Assembly: GCF_002776525.5 (NCBI RefSeq) | Contig: NC_045438.1 | Location: forward strand, 142,611,708-142,675,707 | Direction of reading: 5' to 3' | DNA: 64,000 nt | DNA from: Piliocolobus tephrosceles | Taxonomy: Eukaryota; Chordata; Mammalia; Primates; Cercopithecidae | Shown here: in pieces, positions 43,901 through 58,900 of the stretch | How positions within the stretch are numbered: position 1 is the first letter of the stretch | Layout of the letters: each line of letters begins with the position of its first letter | The notes under the pieces: model-generated | The model's input: the letters and a program-made list of their open reading frames with translations, nothing else | Database searches by the model: none | Told to the model about the DNA's origin: nothing | Position numbers and translations under genes: made by a program

Positions 43901-46900
43901 TTCATGTATCATGAAGGCATCTTGTAACAGAATATTTCCAATTCCTCTCTCCCATCTCTGTGACTACTGTTATTCATTTTATGTATCTATATGTTATAAA
44001 CACTCAAAACATTCCTTCAACAAAAAGTTATCTTTTAGATCAATTCAAAATAAAATATTTTCCACTTTCATTTATTCTTTTCTAATGGTCTTACTTCTTA
44101 AATATAAATCCACATTTTTTAGCTATACCACTTTTCTTCTGCTTGAAGAATTTCTTTTAACATTTTTGTGTGTTGTGCTTTTGTAGTTGCATATAAGAAA
44201 TCTTTGCATAACCCAAGATCAAAAAAATTTTCTATGTTTTAGAAGTTTTATAATTTTTCATTTTACAGTTAAATCTATGATTCATTTTGAATTACTTTTT
44301 GTATATGTTGCATTAAAGATTTTTTTTAACATATGGATATACAATTTTTTTCCAGCCCAATTTGTTGAGAAATCTTTTCTTTCTCCATTGAATTACCTCT
44401 GAATGTTCATTGAAAATTAGTAGCTGGAGGTGTAACACTACCTACTGGAATTTTAAGACTTACACAGTTATAGTAATAAAGACAGCATAGAATTAGTGTA
44501 AAGACAGAAAATAAATCAATGAAATATAATAGAGAGACTGACACACATATGAACAACTGATTTTTTAAGATATGCAAAAGAACAAACATAAAACTGGACT
44601 TCATCAGAATTTAAAATACTGTTAAGACAATGAAAAAACAAGCCAGTGACAGGGGCACATGTTTGCAAATCATATCTTATAAAGAACTTCTATCCATACT
44701 CAATTAAAAAACACAACCCGATACAAAAAATGGAAAAAAGATGTGAACAGCTATCTCACCAATGGGAATACACAGAGGAAAAATACTCACATGAAAAGAT
44801 GCTCTACATCATTTGACATTGGAGACAAACATCAACTACAAAGATAAATTACTGCACACTGATTCAAATGGTTAAAATTGTAATGATTGCAAATACAAAA
44901 TGTGTGCAGGAATGTGGAAGAACTAGAATTCTCCTACAGTCCTGGTGAGAATGAAATGTGGTGCCACCACTTTGGAATACATTTTGTCATTTCATAAAAA
45001 AATTAAGCATACACCTACCATATGAGACAGCCATTCCACTGTTAGTTATTTACTGAAGAGAAATAAAAACATATGTCTAATCAGAGACTTATACATAAAT
45101 GTTCTATAAACATTTTTGTCTAGCTTTATTTCGATAGCCAAAAAACTATAAATAACCTAAATGTCCATTAGTAGGTGAATGAATGAACAAACTATGGCAC
45201 ATCCACAAAATATAGTACTACTTAGCAGTGTAAATAGAATGAACTACTGACACAAAGAACAACATAGATGAAACTTAAGATAATTATGCCAAGTGAAATT
45301 AGCTAGACAATAAAAAAGAGTACATATGACAGGACTCCCTTAATATAAAACTTCTAGGTGGTGATAGCTTCACAAGTATATATATAGATACAGTTTATTG
45401 TGTCAATTATCTATTTTATATAAAATCTATTGTATATAAAATCTATTTTATATAAAGTCTATTTTATATAAAAGTGTTTTGAATTGTATTCTTAAATATT
45501 TATGGTATTCCAGTGCTTTGGTTTAAATACTGAGAACCTCATATTCTAGAGAAATGGCAACTCATGGGAGTTGTATTTTAGAGCCTTCTCTATGGCTCTA
45601 AAAGAGGAGGGAGCTCTTGAGCTATGAAACTTGAAAGATTTCTCTAGCACATGCATCAGCCTGCCACCCCATGAAACCTTTTGCCATCCCATGAAATTTC
45701 CTGTCACAATTCAGTTTACTGCTACATAAGGTACTACATTTAAAAATGAAGAAATAGAATACATAATTATTCTAAATAGAAAAACACACCAGAAAATTAT
45801 TCCACAAAGCAGATCTAAATTGTAGTCTAACATTACAAAATAACCTAAAAATTAGTAAAGCAATTATAGCTATGGAAGATACTGCACCATAGTGCAGTAT
45901 CTACAAGAACTCAAAGTAGACATGGCCAGACCACAGGAGGCTATGCTTGAAGAGCAGATGAATGAAAAAAGGAAATTGACAGGAAAGGATTACCAAAAAG
46001 TCAGAAAGAACACTTTAGAAAAAAAGATGAAATAACAAGAAAAACAAGGAAGAACAGACACACACAGATATTTTACCACAGTAAGAAACACTGATTATAG
46101 AAAAGAAGATGAAAAAGAAGGTAGATGAGGAATATTCTGTAGTCAGTCTTCCCTCTTCCATCAAAGTCAAGGAGAATGTGTTATTATTCTTTTTAAAGTG
46201 TACCAACCTGACAGAAATTCTACCATAACTTTAAAGTATATATTCTTTTATTACTAATGGTATTACACATTTGTATATTTCTGTGACCTATGGTTATTGA
46301 TCATTTCCATTTTGTTCTCTTATAAATTATCTAGTGATACCCTTGATACATGTTCCTTGCTTAGGTATTGTATATCTCTTATTCATTTATATGACCCATA
46401 CAAATGTGTATATATATTTATTTCTAAGATTTACATAAAGTCATTTATATGTTTATATGTGGAGTTCTTTGTTCAATGGCAACTAGTTAATGCATTGAAT
46501 AGAAAAATATAAACTGAGGATTTATTTTTCTGGTGTGAGTAGTTTCAGTCTGAGCTCAAGGGATTTAAACCAATTCTGGTGAACTTTTTTTATTTTCTAC
46601 ATTCTGCTGTGGAGAGTGATGGCTTTAAGTCATAAGAGAAACTATCCAAGATTTTGAGTGATCTGTTCACATGCACAGGGAGAGTTGAACAAATGTTTGT
46701 TGGTCCATCTCATATGGGTATGGGTGAGTATTGACTTTCTTGGTGCTTCTTGTGATTAAAAACAAGAAAAAACAAAACCTGACTGAGCATTCTGCTTCAT
46801 CTTCTGTGTAGCCTTCTTCCCCTCAGTGGAAAAGATCTGGAACTTCCCTGGCACCCAGGCTACTATACAGATGTGTCTCACTGGTTATTATTTGGTATTC

Positions 46901-49900
46901 TCAGAGAATCACTCCTATCAGATTTCTCCATGGAAGTCCTTTTCCATCCAAGAGAAATATACACTCTAGAGGCCACAGCTATAGGGTGACAGGGACTTGA
47001 AAAGGAGAGAAAAAAAGAGGAATGGAGGGATAAGATAATAGTGATGACAACAAACATATGGATTCCTACCTATTTTATTTAATATTGAACCAAAAATAAC
47101 ACCCAGCACATTCACTGTTTATTCAGGAAACTCATTGTTACTTAATATGTTCCTCCTAATTATGCAACTAACAGAGAAAGTTTAGAAAATGCCACTATCT
47201 TAGACACTTCCAAATAAACTTTATCCTGTCCTCCCCTACTACCATTAAGATTTCTTCCTATTCAGTGGGTCCAAAAACATGTGCAACCTCCTTCTTCATA
47301 GTCTCAACAATAAATTCAACATTAGGATTTTCTTTCATCATTCTTTAATAATGTAAAAAGAAACTATAGAAGGCCCTCTAACGTAGGAATGGACCAACAA
47401 ATGCATTCTGGAAAAATCATGCCACATGAGAACCAAGTAAAAGAAGAGAAATGACCTTTTTCTTTTTACTGTTCCATGCAGTTGTTTTTACAGCTCAGAC
47501 AGAACTCTTCATGGTTTTATTTTCTCTCTATCACAACTTTTCTCTCTGGGAGCAATATGTATGTGGGGAAAAGTGGTTTTGTGAATGAGTTTAAATTAAT
47601 GGAGGAGTTAGAGAAAGTGAACAGGCAAGAGGAAATTCACAACTGTAGTATACTATGAAGTACAGGAAATTATTGAAATGTATGTATGCTGTGCAGGAGG
47701 AGTTTACATGCAGTTTAGCAACATTCAAGAAACAAGCATTAAATGTCTATGCTGTGAGAGGTATTGGAGGGAGGTACAGATGGTGTCCTTGGCTGTGAGG
47801 ACTTTACATTACTCCAACAATAAAATGTAAATATGTATAGAAAATGGTGTGATTAAAGAATAAAGAAGGTCATGAATAAAGCATACTAATAAGAAGGGAG
47901 CTACTTTACAAGAGGTGAGCCAGAAGAACAGTTTCCCTGAATCCCTGAATGTCACAGTAAATTTCTGATATGCAGAGTGATTCGACGTATCCCTCCCTTG
48001 TCTTTTAGAACCCTGTGTATAACTGGAGCCCAGATATCCAGGGACTTATCTTGAGTTCCACCTTCTATGGTTTCGTCATCATCCAAGTTCCTGTTGGATA
48101 CTTCTCTGGAATATATTCTACGAAGAAAATGATTGGCTTTGCATTATGCCTCAGCTCTGTGTTAAGCCTACTCATCCCACCAGCAGCTGGAATTGGAGTA
48201 GCTTGGGTCATTGTATGTCGAGCAGTTCAGGGAGTAGCCCAGGTATTAAAATAATGCTAAAACTAAACAGAGTTTAAATTCACAGGAAGTATTAGAGATT
48301 AAATGTCAAAACTTTCTCATTTCAGGGGATAGTTGGAACAGCCCAGTTTGAAATACATGTCAAATGGGCTCCTCCCCTGGAACGAGGCCGACTTACTTCT
48401 ATAAGTACATCAGGTAAAGAGTTAGAGACTAGAATGTTTGAATCCTATTTTCATCTCATTGTATTATGTTCTTCCCTAGAGCCATAAGAAACATGTGTTT
48501 TGAATGGTCAAGGGCTTTGGAAATCATCTATTTCAGCATTGTTGCTGTGAAGATGAGAGAACTGTATAGAATGGAGAAGAGGCATCCTTACCTCAACAGA
48601 GAGAAAAGAAAATATTTTTATTATTTTCTTTTGATATTTGTGTTATGATACACAAATTTATTTCACAGGAAATTGTTCATTGCTACAGCGAGACTACATT
48701 ATCTGTACTTTCAGATGCCTGCATTAATTAGGGATGTTCTTTGTACCTACTGATTAGGGTTTTTGCTGGGACCCTTTATTGTCCTACTTGTGACTGGAGT
48801 AATCTGTGAATCTCTGGGCTGGCCCATGGTCTTCTATATTTTTGGTGAGTCTCCTTCTGTAAAATCCTAGTTATTATTCAGCAGAATCTAAGAAAAATTT
48901 AAACATTAAAACCCAATATAATGTAATAATTCATATAAAGTTAAAATTAAAAATCAAGAACTCCACTGAGTGAAAGAGAAAAGTCAATATTCATTAAGTT
49001 CCTACCACAAGCAAGGTATTATGATGCTTAAAACTATACATGTATTTTCATACATAACTTTTGTAATTCTATAATGTAGGTGCTATAGATGCATATGCTT
49101 TTATATGAAACTCTCCAGGAAAAGGATGATCAGAATAAATAAGTTTATAGATTTCAGAAATATATTACTTTTTATACTTAACATTCAAAGCATGATGTGG
49201 AGCACTACCCCATAATCAAACACATTAATTTCTACAGTAAAAAATGAAATCTGTGCAAACTAGAATACACACAAAAACTATAAAGAAATAAGGTTTACAA
49301 ATAAGTGATAAAATCACTTTTGGCTCTCTGATCTTGATTTCAGGTTTGTGAATAAGAAAATGTGGATAGGTTCTATTATGCCCATTTGATATGTGAGGAA
49401 ATTTCAAAAGGCTTAGGTAACTTGATCAAAGTCATATACTTAAGGCAAAATTAGAAGAATTTATTTACAAAATGATCACTTAAAAAGGAAAGTATGAGAT
49501 GTGGTAGAATCCCAGGAATAGTCCAGTTACCTGGGGCTAGTGATACAGGAGCTCGTAACATCTAGCATCCCCAGGTCCAAAGGCATCAAGCAAGGAAGTA
49601 GTTATCAGAATCCATTAGGAGAGCTCTATAGAGCAGGATGCCTCCTGATTTTTCCTAAAAGGACACATAGATTGAGGCAATCACAGGACAGAGGTAACCA
49701 GGGTTTGAAAAAGCACCTTGATCTCACTCAATTCTCTCCCTCTCATCTCTGCCTGGAATTTCTGTTGGCCAAATCTAGGTAGAAGCAGAGGACATGGAGG
49801 CCTACTGATGTTCATTCAAATCAGCCATCTGTAGCCAAAGCAAGGTGAAGAAGGATGAGGAGTACATCTAGGGAGACAAACAGAAGATATCCAATACATA

Positions 49901-52900
49901 CAGTGAGCAGATGGCAGAGGCCTAATCTGAAAACACAACTTCCATCCTCAAAATTCCATTGCTGTTATGACTGTGTTAGTCTTCAGTAGTAGACAATGGT
50001 CAGTATAGTGATGGAACATTAGCCCCTTATCAGGAAAGGGGCTGAAAAAACTGAGAATGGCTAGCCTGAGGAATAGAAAACTTGAGAAAACATACCTTGT
50101 AGGACTTTCATATAAATAAAATGCAGATCTGTTTTGAATTACAAAACTAACCCAAATATGCAGAAATTATGGGGAAGCGGGGGAGCAGGGGAGAGGTTTC
50201 AGCTCCATATAAGGAAAACTTTGGAATAACTAATGCTGCCCAACATTGCTGATCAAGGGTTGAATGACATCTAATATTTATGTTGTATTTCTGTGATAAG
50301 ATCATGTACAGCAATGTATGCCACTTACAGTTATCATGGGTGGCTTCATGAAACTCAAACGAAGCTGTTACACAACTACACATTGTACTATGATAATAGC
50401 TTTACTGTGAAGTCCCTCACATGTTTCTACCTTATCACTAAGAATCGAGGAAAAGAGATTAGATGACAGCTGTTTAGGAATTTAGGTGTCTGCCTCCCAC
50501 AACCCTTTTACTGGAAATTACATGATGTCCACATATGTCAAATGACCTGTTCGTTAGTGGCAGAGGGAAAACTAAAACCAAGATTGTTTTAAAATTCCAT
50601 TTGAATATTCTTGCCAATAAAGTTGAACAAATCTGAATAGATACTGTTTTAAAGAATAAGACAATAACTGTATTTAAGCAGCTGATAATTGCTGGAGATT
50701 ACCAAATAGAGTAAATTGAGTCACAGACTTACATTTGCACTTAAAATGGCCTGGCCAGTTGGGCGCAGTGGCTCATGCCTGTAATTCCAGCACTTTGGGA
50801 TGCTGAGGTGGGTGGATCACCTACAGTCAGGAGTTTGAGACCAGTCTGGCCAACATGGTGAAACCCCATCTCTACTAAAAATACAAAAAATTAGCTGGGT
50901 GTGGAGGTGGCCGCCTGTAATCTCATCTACGTGGGAGGCTGAGGCAGGAGAATCACTTGAATCCAGGAGGCGGAGGTTGCAGTGAGCCGAGATCATGCCA
51001 TTGCACTCCAGCCTGGGCAACAAGAGTGAAACTCTGTCTCAAAAAAAAAAAAAAGCCTATCTATCCTGCTGTATTTGTCTCCTAAAGACTATTTATTTCA
51101 AACTCCTTAACTCTTCTCAAATCTCTAAAATGATTCCCTTTCCCTGTCTTCTATCTCAACTAACCTCCCTTTGACCATTGAAATCATTGCATAATCTGTC
51201 TGTACCCATTGCCTACATTTCCTAGCATCTCACACTCTCCTTAACTCACATGTGACTAGTGTCTGTGCCATCAAACACAGCTGTTGCCAAGATCACTTAT
51301 GGCTTCTGTCACAGCTGCCCTGAGGCCAGGCCAGAGGGCCCTTGCCCTGGATTCCACATTGTGGAGAGCCCATTCTAGCCCCTCTCTAGCTAGGCTCTCT
51401 TCATAGGGCAGGTGCCAAGACAGTAGGCTCTGTAGAGCTCATGACTCTGCTTCTAATCATTATACCTGGAATGTGTTGCTTAAATAGAACCAAGGCTATT
51501 GGTTATATTGGAAAAGACCAGCAGGGTTCTTCCCAATATCCATTGAATTGCGGAGTGACCAAGGGAGGTAGGAGGCACTATTTGCACAAGATATGAATGG
51601 TACACCATTGGGGAAGGCAAGGGTTTCCACATATATCCATTCAAAGTACCTAGCAAGGTGGGAATGGATCTGGGTAGGAATGGGTCAAGCTTCAGACTAG
51701 TCACCAGAGATTTGTGTTCAGAATTCTAAATTTAAACATGACTCTTCAGGTTATTTTTTTCCCCTTTGGCTTCTTTCAAAATTGTCTTTGATTTATTGAA
51801 GTTGAATATTATATTGTAACTGAAAATCAAGTTAGTTGCTTACCACATGTACAGTCCAATTAACAAAAGTGGGGGCTGGTACAAGAAAAGTGGATTTATT
51901 CCAAAGCTAACTTGGGGAAGGGAAACAAAATTTCTTGCTTTTAAATGTGCTGTTTCACCTTTGGAGCTGAAGTGGCAAAAAAAAAAAGTGAGCATTTTCA
52001 TAAGGTAGGAGAGGAAATGAGCAAGGGCAGGGGTCCCCTTGCTACCAGGCAGTTATCTACTGCACAGTTGAGGTGGCACTTTCATGGACAGAAGTAGGTT
52101 GAAAAAGTGGCCAAAAAGGGCATGTTTTCCATATGCTCTCCTGGTGGAAGAAAGTTCCAAGGCCACTCCTGGAGAGTGGAAGTTCTGAGGCCACGCCCTA
52201 GAGATGAAAGTTCCCTGGCAATTTGGTCTGCAGATTGACTGTCAGCTCTGGAGGAGAGCTATGTCTTGAAGCACGTAGTTAGGAGAATTTTTCCTATAGC
52301 GAATGTCTGGTGAGGGGAGGAGATGAAACGTTGTATTTGCATTTCTGAACGGCTAAGTTGGAAATGAGAAGCAAGAGGAAAAGGGGAAAGGCGAAAAGAA
52401 GAGAAAATTTTTAAAAAAATAGTAATTCATTCTCTTTTTCTTAAAAAACTGGGGACATTTGGTTACAATATGTCAGGTTGTAACTTTATTTTTTTTTATT
52501 TATTCTTCTTGGCATTCTCTGGGCTTCTTATATCTGTGGTTTGAAGTTTATTATTAATTTTAAGAAATTCTCAGTGACTATTGCTTTAAATATTTTTTCT
52601 ATTTTTTTCTTTCCCCTCCTTCCCTTCTTCCCTCCCTCCCTCCTTCCCTTCCTTCCTTCCTCCCTCCCTCCCTCCCTTCATTGCTTTTTCTTTCTTTCTT
52701 CCTTTCTTTCTCTTCTTTCCTTTTTTTCTCTTTCTTTCTCTATTTCTTTCTTTCTTCCGGTATGTTTCTTTACGAGTATATTACACCTTGTGGTATTTTT
52801 TTGTTACATGTATATTACAGCTTTTATAATTGTCCTACGATTCTTAGATATTCCATTCTTTTTTTTTTTTTTTTGTGAGATGGAGTCTTGCTTTTGTCAC

Positions 52901-55900
52901 CCAGCCTGGAGTGCAATGGCACTATCTCAGCTCAGCGCAACCTCAACCTCCTGGATTGAAGTGATTCTCCTGCCTCAACCCCCTGAGTAGCTGGGATTAC
53001 AGGGGCACATCACTACGCCCAGCTAATTTTTTTGTATTTTTAGAAGCAACAGGGTTTCACCATGTTGACCAGGCTGGTCACGAACTCCTGACCTCAGGTG
53101 ATCTGCCTGCCTAGGCCTTCCAAAGTGTTGGGACTACAGGCGTGAGCCACCACGCCCAGACCATTCTGTCTTTTTATTTCTTTTTTCCGTCTTTGCAATT
53201 CAGTTTTAGGAATTTCTATAGCCATTTTATCAAGCTCACTGATTTTTTCTTGGTCATGTCTAGTCTACTGATGCATCAAAGGCATTCTTTATTTCTATTA
53301 TAGTATTTTTATTTCCAGCAGCCCAGCCTCCCCATCTAAGGGTGTAGTTTCTCCCTGAACAATATAATTCATGCTTACAGGTAAACTACCACTCACTAAC
53401 ATTTATGTCCCACAAATAATTTGATCTTTCCGAGTCTCAGTTTGCTCATTTTGAAAAAGAGATAATAAACAGTATTATATGAATTTTCGGGGAGTTGATT
53501 GAATAAAATAATTTTTGTTCTTTTTTATCCACTACAAAGTCGACTCCATAAAGGCAGGGATTTTTGTCTGTTTTATTCATTGCTGTATCCCCAGTACTTA
53601 AAATAGGTGCATGGTAAATAATCGGCACTTAGTATTTGTTAAATGAATGCAAGTCTTCTGGAAGACTGACTGGTGAGCACTATATACTTCCTGTCCCAAC
53701 AGAGAATTCCTCACAGTCAAGTTATTCATATAAAAACTCATATAAATAACTTGTCAAACTCTTACAGAACTCCTACAATCCCTGAAGTCTGGGCTATATC
53801 TCAGGTACATGGCTGAGGCTACGCTGTCAAAACTGGGTCATAATAGCAAAGACATGGAGTCAACCTAAATGCCCATTAATGATAGACTGGATAAACAAAA
53901 TGTGGTACATATACACCATTGAATACTATGCAGCCATAAAAAGAATAAGATCATGTCCTTTGCAGGGAAATGAATGGAGCTGGGGGGCCATTCTCCTTAG
54001 CAAACTAACACAGTAACAGAAAACTAAATACCACTTGTTCTCATTTATAAGTGGGAGCTAAATGATGAGAACACATGAACACCTAGAGGGGAACAACACA
54101 CACTGAGGGGAACAACCTCTACCACTGGGTAGAGGGTGAGAAGAGGGAGAGGATCAGGAAAAATAACTAATGGATACTAGGCTTAATGCCTGGGTGATGA
54201 AATAATCTGTACAATAAACCCCTATGACACAAGTTTACCTGTATAACTAACCTGCACATGTATCCCTGAACTTAAACATTATAAACACAACAAAACAAAA
54301 CAACTGGGCAATTGTCAAGCCCTGAGCAGGCTCAGCTGTGCCATATTCGATGGAACACATGAGGAATTTGAAAAGATGAGAGCCCGAAGGCAGGCAGGCC
54401 CAGATGTCATGAGTGGAGGGAGCAGAGGATAGGAGATCAGGAAAGGGCATAGGCCTTACCCTATTTCTAGCAGGGAGAGGTCCCTGTGGATAAAAGGAGG
54501 ACTATGAAAAACATAAGCCTTGTTGCAAAGTTTCAAAAAAGAAACAGGAGGTCCAGGTTCTCAGACTAATACATTGAAAAATGCAAATTCAGGAAAGAGA
54601 TCCACTACAAACAGAAACTTCCAATTCTAACTTATCCTGCTTTGATAGGTGCTTGTGGCTGTGCTCTATGTCTTCTCTGGTTCATTCTGTTTTATGATGA
54701 CCCCAAGGACCACCCATGTATAAGCATCAGTGAAAAGGAATACATCACATCCTCCCTGGTCCAGCAGGTAGAGCACAGTTCTCCATATTGGCATCTCCAA
54801 GATTCTACTCCAAACTAAACATGTTCCAGTTTGTTCTAATGTGCTAATTATTAATGAATTTCTTTCCAGGTCAGTTCAAGTAGACAATCTCTGCCTATCA
54901 AGGCTATGCTTAAATCGCTTCCAGTCTGGGCTGTTTCCATTGGTACTTTTACTTTTTTCTGGTCACATATCATCACGACACTATACACGCCACTGTTTAT
55001 CAACTCCACGCTTCATGTTAATATAAAAGAGGTAAGTATACTATTTGTTCTGTTTTTAACTTCATGAAAGACTCTGTGTACATTTTTTTTGTCTCTAATG
55101 ACCCTAGTCTCAGCTCTTGCCAACTCCTCACACTGTCTGGCTACTGCTCCTCACCTGGAAATTAACTGTTTCTGCTCTTTATATGAACATTGCCCAAAAC
55201 AGAAGGCGTTGATACAGACACAAGTGTCTGGCACTCCAGCAGCAGCGTACATGCATCTGTGTTTCCACACATTCCCCATCTCCCATTTACTGTGTGATTC
55301 CCTTTGTATATTACTTAAGGCTCAACACCACCATTCCCTACAGAGACTGGGGGCCTCCTATGAAAGTCACTTAGCCAGGCCCTGTCACTCTGCCAAGCTT
55401 TCACCAATCCTCTCCAAGGTAAAGCAATGAGTCTGGGCTATGAAAACAAGACTCAAGTCTTGCTTTGGAAGGACTGGCATACCCATTACTCATCTGGCTT
55501 GGAGAATCACTGATACGGGCAAACTCCTATTATTCAAAACCCCAGACAAGACAAGACTCCTTTAGAAATGGAGTCTGTCTGGGCTTACCACTTGCCGCGT
55601 TCTGTAGTGAACTTCCAGTAAACCAGCCTAGGGCCCAGCATAACAGTAAGGTCTTATAAACTCTCTCTGACTCAATTTTATACTTCATGAAACCCTGAAG
55701 TTGTTGTGAGGATTAGTAGCAGCTGGTCCAGTGTAAGCACTATACACATGTCCGTAATTGTCATCTTTATCCTCTCTTACTATTTTCCCCAGGGCCAGTA
55801 TTTCCCATTCCCGATGTAGTCTTCCTTCTCTATTAGCCAGTGCTTTTATGTTTCATGATACTGAAATTGGAAGATTTGACAGGTTATGATAAATATTACT

Positions 55901-58900
55901 GACCTCAAAGCTATTTTTCTCTTTCTTTTGGGTAATGTGATCCCAGCAGTAATTCTGGTATTGTATATTGATGGTTTCCTATATGAAAGTACTCATTTTA
56001 GATAAAAAATTTTAACATAGATTCACACTGACTCTGTGTGTCAGTACTGCTTTACCCATCAAACTCACTCCAAGAATAATGTTTCCTCTTCAGAATGGGT
56101 TTCTGTCTTCCCTTCCCTATTTGTTTGGTTGGATCTGTGGTATCCTAGTAGGTCAGTTATCAGACTTCTTCCTGACCAGGAATATTCTCAGCGTAATTGC
56201 TGTCCGGAAACTCTTCACAGCAGCAGGTAAGCAACAGCCAGAACATTTAAGCACTTGGGAGATATTTCTCCCCTGTCTTTAGGATGCACCTAACTATGTT
56301 GTCTGAATCACTCCCCAGGATTTCTCCTTCCTGCAATCTTTGGTGTATGCCTGCCTTACCTGAGTTCCAGCTTCTACGGCATTGTCATTTTCCTAATACT
56401 TGCTGGTGCAACAGGCAGCTTTTGCTTGGGTGGAGTACTTATAAATGGCTTGGATATCGCTCCCAGGTAGGATTTGTTTATACACTTTTTTTAAACCTTT
56501 AACAAAATAAATGTTGTATATATTTATTGTGTATAACATGATGATTTAAAATATGGATACTTTGTGGAATGGCTAAAATCGAGCAAAGTAACATATGCAT
56601 TACCTCACACAGTTAGCATTTTTGTGTGTGTGTGGGAACACAAAATTTACTCTTAGGAATTTTCAAGAATATAATATGTTGTTTTATGTTATAGTCACTG
56701 TGTTATGCAATAGATCTCTTAAGCTTATTCCTCATATATAAATAAAGTTTGGTATCTTTTGGCTAATATCTCACTCCCAGTGCCTAGTAATCACTATTCT
56801 ACTCTACTTCTGAGTCCAATTTTGTAAGATTCCACATGTAACTAAGATCATGCAGTGTTTGTCTTTCTCTGTCTGACTTATTTCACTTAAATTAATGTCC
56901 TCCAAGTTCATTCAAGTTGTCACAAATGACTTGATATCCTTCATTTTTAGGCTGAATAGTATCCCATTGTGTATATTATCACGTTTGTTATCCCGTTCAT
57001 CTGCTGATGGACACTTAGGTTGATCCTATATCTTGGCTATTGTGAATAATGCTGCAATGAACATGGTAGTGCAGGTATCTCTTTAGACATTCTCACTTCA
57101 TTTCCTTTGGATAGACACTCAGGAGTGGAATTGCTGGATCATATAGTGGTTTTAGTTTTAATTTTTTGAGGAACATCCATACTGTTTTCCATAACTGCTG
57201 TACTAATTTATGTACCCACCAATGGTATGCAAAAGTTCCCCTTTTTTCCACATCCCCACCAACACTTATCTTTTGTATTTTTGATAACAGACACTCTAAT
57301 GGGTGTAGAGGGATATCTCATTGTGGTTTTAATTTGAATTTCCTGATGATTAATGGTGTTGGGCATTTTTTTCATACACCTGTTGATAGTATATCTTTGT
57401 TTTTTGAGAAATGACTATTCAGGTCCTTTGCCCATTTTTTAATTGGGTTGTTTTCTTGTTACAGAGTTTGAGTTCCTAGTATTCTTTGGATATTAACCAC
57501 TTATTATACGTACAGTCTGCAAATATTTTCTCCTTTTCTTCAGGTTGTCTCTTCACTCTGTTGATTGTTTCTTTTCCTGTGCAGAAGATGTTTAGTTTGA
57601 TATAATCCCATTTGTCTGTCTTTGCTTTCAGTGCTTGTGCTTTTGTGATCCTAACCCAAAAATCATTGCCCAGGTCAAAGTCATAGAGCTTGTCCCCTGT
57701 GTTTTCTTCTAGTAGTTTTAGAGTTTCAGGTCTTATGTTTAAGTCTTTAATCCATTTTGAGTTGATTTTTATATATGGCATGAGATGAGTCTAATTCCAT
57801 TCTTCTGCATGTGGATACCCGGTTGTTCCAACAGCATTTATTGAAGAGATCATCCTTCTTCCATGGTGTGTTCTTGGCACCAAACTGTCAAAAATCAATT
57901 CACCCTAAATGTTGGATTTATTTCTGGACTCTCTATTCTGCTCCATTGGTCTATGTATCTATTTTCATTCTAGTATCTTGTCATTTTGATTATTAAAACT
58001 TTGAAGTATATTTTGAAGTCAGATAGTGTGATGCCTCCAGTTTTGTTATTTTGGCTCAAGATTACTTTGGTTATTTGGGACCTTTTGTACTTCCATAGAA
58101 ATTGTAAGATTGTTTTTCTATTTCTGGGAAAAATGTCATTGGAATTTTGATAAGGATTACATTGAATCTTTAGATTGCTTTGAATTGCACAGACATTTTA
58201 ACAACATTAATTCTTCCTATTCATAAGCACAGGATATCTTTACATTTGTTTGTGTCTTCTTCAATATCTTCCACTAACGTTTTAGTTTTCATTGTGGTCT
58301 TTCACCCATTCAGTTAAAGTTATTTTAAGAATTTTTTTCTTGTAACTATTATATATGGGATTGTTTCATTGATTTTGTGTGTGTGTGTGTGGATAGTTCA
58401 TTGTAACTAGGGAGAGTTTTTAAAAATCTTTTTCTTTCTTAGATCCAAGCTCTCAAAAGCATTTTTAAAAGTCGTTAGTTTTTGTATAAATTTAAGGTGT
58501 GCAAATATAATTTTGTTAAGTGGGTATATTATGTAGTGGTGAAGCCTGGGTTTTTAGGGTAACCATTACCTGAATAATGTACATCGTACATATTAACTAA
58601 TTTTTTAACCCTCACCCTCCTCCCACTCTTCCAAGTCTCTAATGTCTGTTATTCTACACTCTGTCAATATGTATAAGTAATTTAGTTCTTACTTTATAAC
58701 TGAGAACTTGCAGTATTTGGTTTTCTGTTTCTGAGTTGTTTTACTTAAGACAAGGGCCTCTATTTCCATCGATGATGCTGAAAAAGACATTATTTCATTC
58801 TTTTTTATGGCAGAGTAGTATTCCATTGTGCATATGTACCACATTTTCCTCATCCAATCATCTGTTGATGGACACTTAGGTTGATATCTTTGCTATTGTG

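Larger units (their letters stand above)
52490..53330 (-). repeat. Old L1, minus strand, split by a CT tract and an Alu
   Basis: Reverse L1M text appears at about 52495-52604 (tctgtggtttgaagtttatt, attctcagtgactattgctt), 52760-52857 and 53164-53330 (tatcaagctcactgattttt), in continuous order. The gaps are a pyrimidine expansion and an AluS. Confidence 0.65.

Noticed and set aside
52541..52990. 149-codon ORF rich in Ser, Phe, Leu and Pro, looking like a membrane protein.
   Set aside because: It translates a CT microsatellite plus the start of a reverse Alu; low-complexity artefact.
55089..55430. 113-codon ORF in SLC17A1 intron 7.
   Set aside because: No recognisable domain, and it sits in an intron on the sense strand with no matching splice sites in the family's exon template.
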